From Opitutia bacterium (GTDB lineage Bacteria > Verrucomicrobiota > Verrucomicrobiia > Opitutales > Opitutaceae): a stretch of DNA of 64,000 nucleotides. Shown here piece by piece: positions 59,992-64,000 of this stretch; positions within the stretch are counted from its first letter, which is position 1, and every line of letters begins with the position of its first letter. A program made the translations under genes and the position numbers. The notes beneath the pieces are model-generated. The model ran no database searches, was not told the DNA's origin, and saw nothing but the letters and a program-made list of their open reading frames with translations. Location: contig JACRHT010000017.1 in assembly GCA_016217545.1 (NCBI GenBank), forward strand, positions 930,001 to 994,000, read 5' to 3'.

Positions 59992-61845
59992 TCAGCGCGG
60001 CGGCGGCAAACAGGCCTGCAAAGCCGCCGCCAGGTCGCGCAACCGCACCGGCTTGGTCAGAAAATGACTCATGCCGGCCGCGAGACAGGCCTCGCGGTTG
60101 CTCGCCCGGACGTTGGCCGTGACGGCGATGATCGGCGGCTTGTCACCCGGACGCCTCGCGCGGATCAGCCGCGTGGCCTCGATCCCGTCGAGGTCGGGCA
60201 GCTGGCAATCCATGAGGACCACGTCCCACTCCCCTGCCCCCGCCATGGCCACGGCGCTCGCGCCGTTCTCCGCGACCTCGAAGCTCAAACCCAGGCGCCG
60301 GAGGTAGAGGCCCATGACTTGGCGGTTGGTCGCGTCGTCCTCCACGAGGAGAATCTTGCCGGCCAAGCGCGGGAGCGGGCCGTCGGTTTCGTCCTTGGGC
60401 GCGGGAGCCGCCGCCACCACCAGCTGCACGGTAAACCGGAAGATCGAGCCGCGATTCGGCGCGCTCTCGACCGCGATGTCGCCGCGCATCGCCTCGGCGA
60501 GCTTGCGGGAAATGGCGAGTCCGAGACCGGTGCCGCCGTAGCGACGGCTCATCGAGCTGTCGGCCTGCGTGAACGGCCGGAACAACCGCGTCTGCGTCGC
60601 CGCGTCCATGCCGATGCCGGTGTCGCTGACGGCAAACTCGAGCGTGCAGGACTCGCCCGGCCGCGCCGGTGCCGGACCTCCGAGCGCCCGCACCGCCAGT
60701 CGCACTTCACCCTCGGGCGTGAACTTGATCGCGTTGCTCAACAGATTGAGCAGCACCTGCCGCACGCGCGTGGGATCGCCCAGCAACAGCGCCGGAGCGT
60801 TCGCCGGAACATCGACCCGCAGTGCCAAACCGGCGGCCTCCGTCCGCGGGCGCATCGCCGTCGCCACCGCATCCACGAGCCCGTGCAGTTCGAACGGAAC
60901 ACGCTCGAGTTCGAGCCGGCCCGCCTCGATGCGCGAGAAATCCAGCACGTCGTTGAGGAGATCGTGAAGCGCGTTGGCCGAGGCCGAGGCCACGCGCACC
61001 ATTTCCAGCTGGCGCGGCGTCATGTCCGCCGAGTCGTGGAGCAGCTGCAGCATGCCGATGAAACCGTTCATCGGCGTGCGAATCTCATGGCTCATCGTCG
61101 CGAGGAACTCGCTCTTGGCGCGGTTGGCGGCCTGGGCGTTCTCGCTGGCGGTGCGCAAGTCGACTTCGACCAACTGGCGACGCGCCACTTCGTTGCCGAG
61201 CGAGCGGACAAGCGCGGCGTTTTCGTAGCCCAGGCGCAACGTCCCGGCGAGCGTCCGATACTGCTGAATGGCGGCGATCGTCATGTAGATGAGATAGAGC
61301 ACCGACATGAAACCGAGCCCGAGATTCACCGCCGCGGGAGCGTTCGCAGTGAGGAACCGCGCCATCAGCGGCACCACCGCGAGGTAGAGATAGGCGAGGT
61401 TCGCCGCCGGCACCGGCACGAGCAACCGCGCGGCTCCCGTCGTGAGTCCCGCCAGCACCAGCACGATCGCCGTCTGATATTCCGGAGGCACGACGGGATA
61501 GAAAAACCACGCCGCCGCTCCCCACAGCAAACCCGCCAGCGCGCTCGACGCGACAAAGCTCCAGCGGTCCCAACGCGTCACCGCACGATTCGGCTCCCGT
61601 CGAACCCAGAACCACAATCCCACGCGCGCGAAATTGACCGCCAGCGCCACGCCGAGCCACACGCTCACCGAAAACGCCGGAAGCGCGGTCGCGAGAATAC
61701 CCGCCAGCAACGCGGCGATCAGCGAGCCCACCACCGAACCGACGATCGAGTCGCGAAACGCGACCCGCACCAGCTCGTCGCTCACCTGACGAGTCAGCGC
61801 CTCACGGGCGTCGGCCGAAGCGGAAGAAAGAGGGTTTGTCTCCAC
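59992..61845 (-). CDS. Membrane hybrid histidine kinase/response regulator
   Basis: A 617-residue protein. About five to six transmembrane helices (residues 30-200) without a large periplasmic domain, a short coiled coil, HisKA with [20 protein letters not shown] (His at about 243), HATPase with [34 protein letters not shown] and [13 protein letters not shown], and a C-terminal receiver with [30 protein letters not shown] (phospho-Asp) and FLTKPVRL (Lys). The output partner is unknown; no separate regulator gene is adjacent. I chose the GTG at 61845; an ATG 30 codons upstream is also possible. Confidence 0.93.
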   Translation of the reverse strand: METNPLSSASADAREALTRQVSDELVRVAFRDSIVGSVVGSLIAALLAGILATALPAFSVSVWLGVALAVNFARVGLWFWVRREPNRAVTRWDRWSFVASSALAGLLWGAAAWFFYPVVPPEYQTAIVLVLAGLTTGAARLLVPVPAANLAYLYLAVVPLMARFLTANAPAAVNLGLGFMSVLYLIYMTIAAIQQYRTLAGTLRLGYENAALVRSLGNEVARRQLVEVDLRTASENAQAANRAKSEFLATMSHEIRTPMNGFIGMLQLLHDSADMTPRQLEMVRVASASANALHDLLNDVLDFSRIEAGRLELERVPFELHGLVDAVATAMRPRTEAAGLALRVDVPANAPALLLGDPTRVRQVLLNLLSNAIKFTPEGEVRLAVRALGGPAPARPGESCTLEFAVSDTGIGMDAATQTRLFRPFTQADSSMSRRYGGTGLGLAISRKLAEAMRGDIAVESAPNRGSIFRFTVQLVVAAAPAPKDETDGPLPRLAGKILLVEDDATNRQVMGLYLRRLGLSFEVAENGASAVAMAGAGEWDVVLMDCQLPDLDGIEATRLIRARRPGDKPPIIAVTANVRASNREACLAAGMSHFLTKPVRLRDLAAALQACLPPPR

Positions 61846-61953
61846 AAGAACGCCGCGCGCGGCGGCACGAATAACACAGGGGAAAGAGCCCGCTTTGTCG
61901 ACCAAGTCCCGGCAGCCCGCCTCGGCCCGCGGCACCGCAACCGAGGCCGCACG

Positions 61954-62358
61954 CTAGACGCTGAAACTCTCGCCGCAGGAGCAGGAGGCTTTCGCGTTCG
62001 GATTGGCGAACTTGAAGCCGCCGCCGACCATCTTGTGCGAATAGTCGAGCACCGTGCCCTTGAGATAGAGCGCCGTCTTCGGATCGACGAGCACCTGCGC
62101 GCCCGCAGTGCGGACGAGGATGTCGCCGCGCTTCGCGTCCGGCGTGAAACGCAACTTGTAGCTGAGCCCGTTGCAGCCGCCGCCGGTGATGGCGATGCGG
62201 AGAAAATCGCCCTGCTGTTCGCGTGCGATGAGCGCCGCGACCTTCGCGCCCGCGTCCGCCGTGAGGCGAACGAGGTTTTCGTTACCCTCGCGCACGCCTT
62301 CGGGCAACGCGCGCGGCGCGGCGAGTGGAGCGAGTTGTTCTGGAGCAGTTTCAGCCAT
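61954..62358 (-). CDS. A-type Fe-S carrier (IscA/ErpA/HesB)
   Basis: A 134-residue carrier. The HesB core begins LVRLTADAGAKVAALIAREQ (about residues 28-47), with the three ligand cysteines in GGGCNGLSYKLRF (about 59-71) and ASCSCGESF near the end. FRIA-type segment QGDFLRIAITGGGC. A short Pro/Ala-rich N-terminus of about 25 residues is added. A-type carriers take clusters from scaffolds such as the SufBCD system encoded at 26.6-31.0 kb. The ATG at 62358 is the best start. Divergent from the TIR relic. Confidence 0.93.
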   Translation of the reverse strand: MAETAPEQLAPLAAPRALPEGVREGNENLVRLTADAGAKVAALIAREQQGDFLRIAITGGGCNGLSYKLRFTPDAKRGDILVRTAGAQVLVDPKTALYLKGTVLDYSHKMVGGGFKFANPNAKASCSCGESFSV

Positions 62359-62482
62359 CGACGCTCCCCACAGAGCCGCGAATTCGCCGCGTGGCAACTG
62401 CGGGATGCAGCCAGCCGACAGCATTCGGCACCCCGAGCTTGTCAGCTCCTTCGTGCCCGCCTACCAAGACCGCGGGCCAACT

Positions 62483-62671
62483 ATGGAGAATTTCCGCTTC
62501 GACGTATTCCTCAGCCACAGCTCCAAAGACAAATCAGTCGTCCGCCCGCTCGCCGAAGCGTCTGCGCAAAGGCAGAAGTCCGGCACGTTCCGCTTTCACG
62601 ATCTGCTGAACAGGGAGCGTCGCGTCCTTCTCACACGCCTCGACGACGCCTCTATCAAAGGCTCCAACTAA
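62483..62671 (+). pseudogene. Internally deleted TIR-domain gene relic
   Basis: A 62-residue frame that begins as a normal bacterial TIR protein (RFDVFLSHSSKDKSVVRPLAE), then jumps after about 25 residues to the motif SGTFRFHDLLNRERRVLLTR and LDDASIKGS, which belongs about 75 residues further on in such TIR domains, and then stops. The missing middle holds the BB loop and the catalytic Glu region, so the product cannot be a working TIR. I read it as the remnant of a gene once partnered with the DUF4062-STAND gene 17 bases downstream. Confidence 0.7.
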
Positions 62672-62688
62672 CGAACGTAGGAACGCCC

Positions 62689-64000
62689 ATGCCCAAAACT
62701 ATTCCCAACAAACCGCGCAGCGTTCCGCAGGTGATGGTTTCCAGCACCTTCACGGATTTGCAGGAGCATCGTGCGGCACTCATCGACGCCATTCATGCGC
62801 ACAAGCTTCATGCGAACGTGATGGAGAACGACTCCGCTCGCCTCGTCGACGTCATCGACTCCTCGCTCCAGATGGTGCGCGACAGCGCGGCCTACATCGG
62901 TGTTATCGGCCTGAAATACGGCCAGACGCCCGCGTGTCCAACGCGCAATCCCGACAAGCGGTCCATCACCGAACTGGAGTTCAACGAAGCGCAGCGTCTT
63001 GGGCGTCCGGTCCTACTCTTCATCATGGGGGATGATCATCCCTTGAAGAAGGCCGACATCGAGAAGGATCCGGAAAAGGAAACGAAGCTGAACGCCTTCC
63101 GCGAACGGGCAAAGCGGCACGCACCGGGCTCAAACGTGAATCGCGTCTATGCGGTCTTCAACAGCCTCCAAGAGTTCAAAGACAAGCTTGGTTCATCGCT
63201 ATCCGAACTGAAGCCACATCTCGACCCGGGTGCAGGTGACACCGCCGAGGACACATCAACGCAGGACAAGGGCAACACCATCCCCAAGCCCCCCGCCTTC
63301 CACGCCGTCCCCGACTATCTCGGCTCGCACAAGTTCGTCGGAAGGGCCGCCGAGCTGCAAGCTCTCTCCGACTGGGCCGCGCCCGCCGATCCCACGAACC
63401 TGCTCCTCTTCGAGGCCATCGGCGGCAATGGCAAGAGCATGCTCACTTGGGAGTGGACGAAAAACCACGCCCTCGCCGCGCGCCCGGCGGACCAGCCTTG
63501 GGCCGGGCGCTTCTGGTATTCGTTCTACGAGGGCGGCGCGAGCATGGAGGACTTCTGCCACCACGCCCTCGCCTACATGACGGGCCGCCCGCTGGAGGAC
63601 TTCGCGAAAAAAAAACCGCCGCGCTGAAAGACGAACTCCTCGCCCAGCTCCATGCCCGGCCCTGGCTGCTCATCCTTGATGGACTCGAGCGCATCCTCGT
63701 CGCCTACCACCGCATTGATGCCGCCGAAGTCCCCGACGAGGAGGCGAACAGCCCCACCGACAAAATCGTCAACCGCAACCCCTGCGACGCAATCCGCGAC
63801 GAGGACAACGACCTGCTCCGCGCCCTCGCCGCCGCCACCCCGTCGAAGCTCCTCGTCAGCTCCCGCCTCACTCCGCGTGTCCTGCTGAATCCCTCCGGCC
63901 AGCCCATCCCCGGCGCGAAGCGCATCACCCTCCCCGGCCTGCGCCCGCCGGATGCCGAGGCCCTCCTGCGCTCCTGCGGGATCGAGGGGAAAAGCGACGC
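62689..64000 (+). CDS. DUF4062-STAND NTPase, frame break at an A9 run, runs off the window
   Basis: The first 312 residues hold a DUF4062 domain (VPQVMVSSTFTDLQEHRAAL at about 12-31, YIGVIGLKYGQTP, SITELEFNEAQRLGRPVLLF) and a linker, then FVGRAAELQALSDW and the P-loop IGGNGKSMLTWEW (about 245-257). The frame hits a stop at 63625-63627 just after nine A residues (63607-63615). Shifting by -1 inside the A run restores a long open frame to the window end, with the Walker B motif RPWLLILDGLERILVAYHRI, then SKLLVSSRLTPRVLL and ITLPGLRPPDAEALLRSCGI. This is a STAND/NACHT-like ATPase of the kind found in antiphage and signalling systems. The break could be a mutation, a sequencing error, or slippage. 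An AGGA ribosome site precedes the ATG. Confidence 0.85.
63607..63615 (+). other. Nine-A run at the frame break
   Basis: AAAAAAAAA after GCG. Reading with one more A (or a -1 slip) gives AKKKTAALKDELLAQLHARP and a continuous protein; without it, translation ends four codons later. Homopolymer A runs of nine are known sites of polymerase and ribosome slippage and of sequencing errors. Confidence 0.8.

Noticed and set aside
60064-63627. A 1187-codon open frame across the histidine kinase, IscA-like gene and beyond on the plus strand
   Set aside because: It is antisense to the kinase and carrier genes for most of its length and reads as Arg/His-rich sequence; only its final part from 62689 is the DUF4062 gene.
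1-64000. tRNA, rRNA, tmRNA, SRP RNA or a fluoride riboswitch near crcB
   Set aside because: I looked for T-loop words, CCA ends and the known motifs by eye and found nothing convincing; a covariance-model search would be decisive.

Overview
The window looks like a chromosomal stretch of a GC-rich, free-living verrucomicrobial bacterium, most likely of the Opitutaceae. The evidence is the TonB-dependent receptor whose mature N-terminus reads VVKLDEFEVTAEK, four secreted proteins with PEP-CTERM tails (SIPEPST, AVPEPTT, AVPEPAAS, TVPEPASS), an orphan MacB/FtsX-type 'duplicated' permease, an ECF sigma factor paired with a Ser/Thr kinase carrying TPRs, and very strong G/C in third codon positions. 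I found no rRNA, tRNA, CRISPR array, integrase or transposase.

Left third (1-24 kb). A chromate transporter is followed by a compact copper-themed run (1289-9516): a small CxxCH protein, an OprC/NosA-type copper receptor, a lipoprotein cytochrome c, a siderophore-type receptor, a DUF4198 protein, a BNR-repeat protein and a CusF-like copper-binding protein, the last three joined by 4-base overlaps. Next come a TIR-transmembrane-TolB-like protein, ThpR, a DUF481 outer-membrane protein, a TIGR02466 2OG oxygenase-like protein, a Gly-rich lipoprotein, an NAD(P)-binding protein, an M19 dipeptidase, trxB, a VanY-like peptidase and a chemoreceptor.

Middle (21-46 kb). An osmoregulated-glucan block, opgG - unknown membrane protein - opgH, lies on the minus strand. 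It is followed by a Fur-family regulator with a perfect 21-bp operator and sufC-sufB-sufD-sufT. After that come an alpha/beta hydrolase, an acyltransferase, PEP-CTERM surface proteins, a short zinc-ribbon protein, a sigma-54 activator with a GAFTDA loop, and an adjacent pair of thiol-methylation enzymes (MddA-like plus a TPMT/HOL-like methyltransferase). A 1236-residue heparinase-like protein with Ig and InlB-type modules precedes a striking array of four palindromes of the form GTnACCTAnTAGGTnAC, interleaved with two intrinsic terminators.

Right third (46-64 kb). This part holds an ECF sigma/kinase pair, adenine deaminase, an orphan permease, clpP, a minus-strand run infC - amidase - S1/P1 nuclease-like - crcB - TIGR03790 (the last three joined by ATGA overlaps), a hybrid histidine kinase and an A-type Fe-S carrier. 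The final 1.5 kb is probably the edge of a defence island: a collapsed TIR gene next to a DUF4062-STAND ATPase interrupted at a run of nine A residues and continuing past the window.

Across the window there are several families of dispersed palindromic repeats. Some copies lie in frame inside genes (chrA, the BNR gene, sufT), which is one of the more unusual features here.
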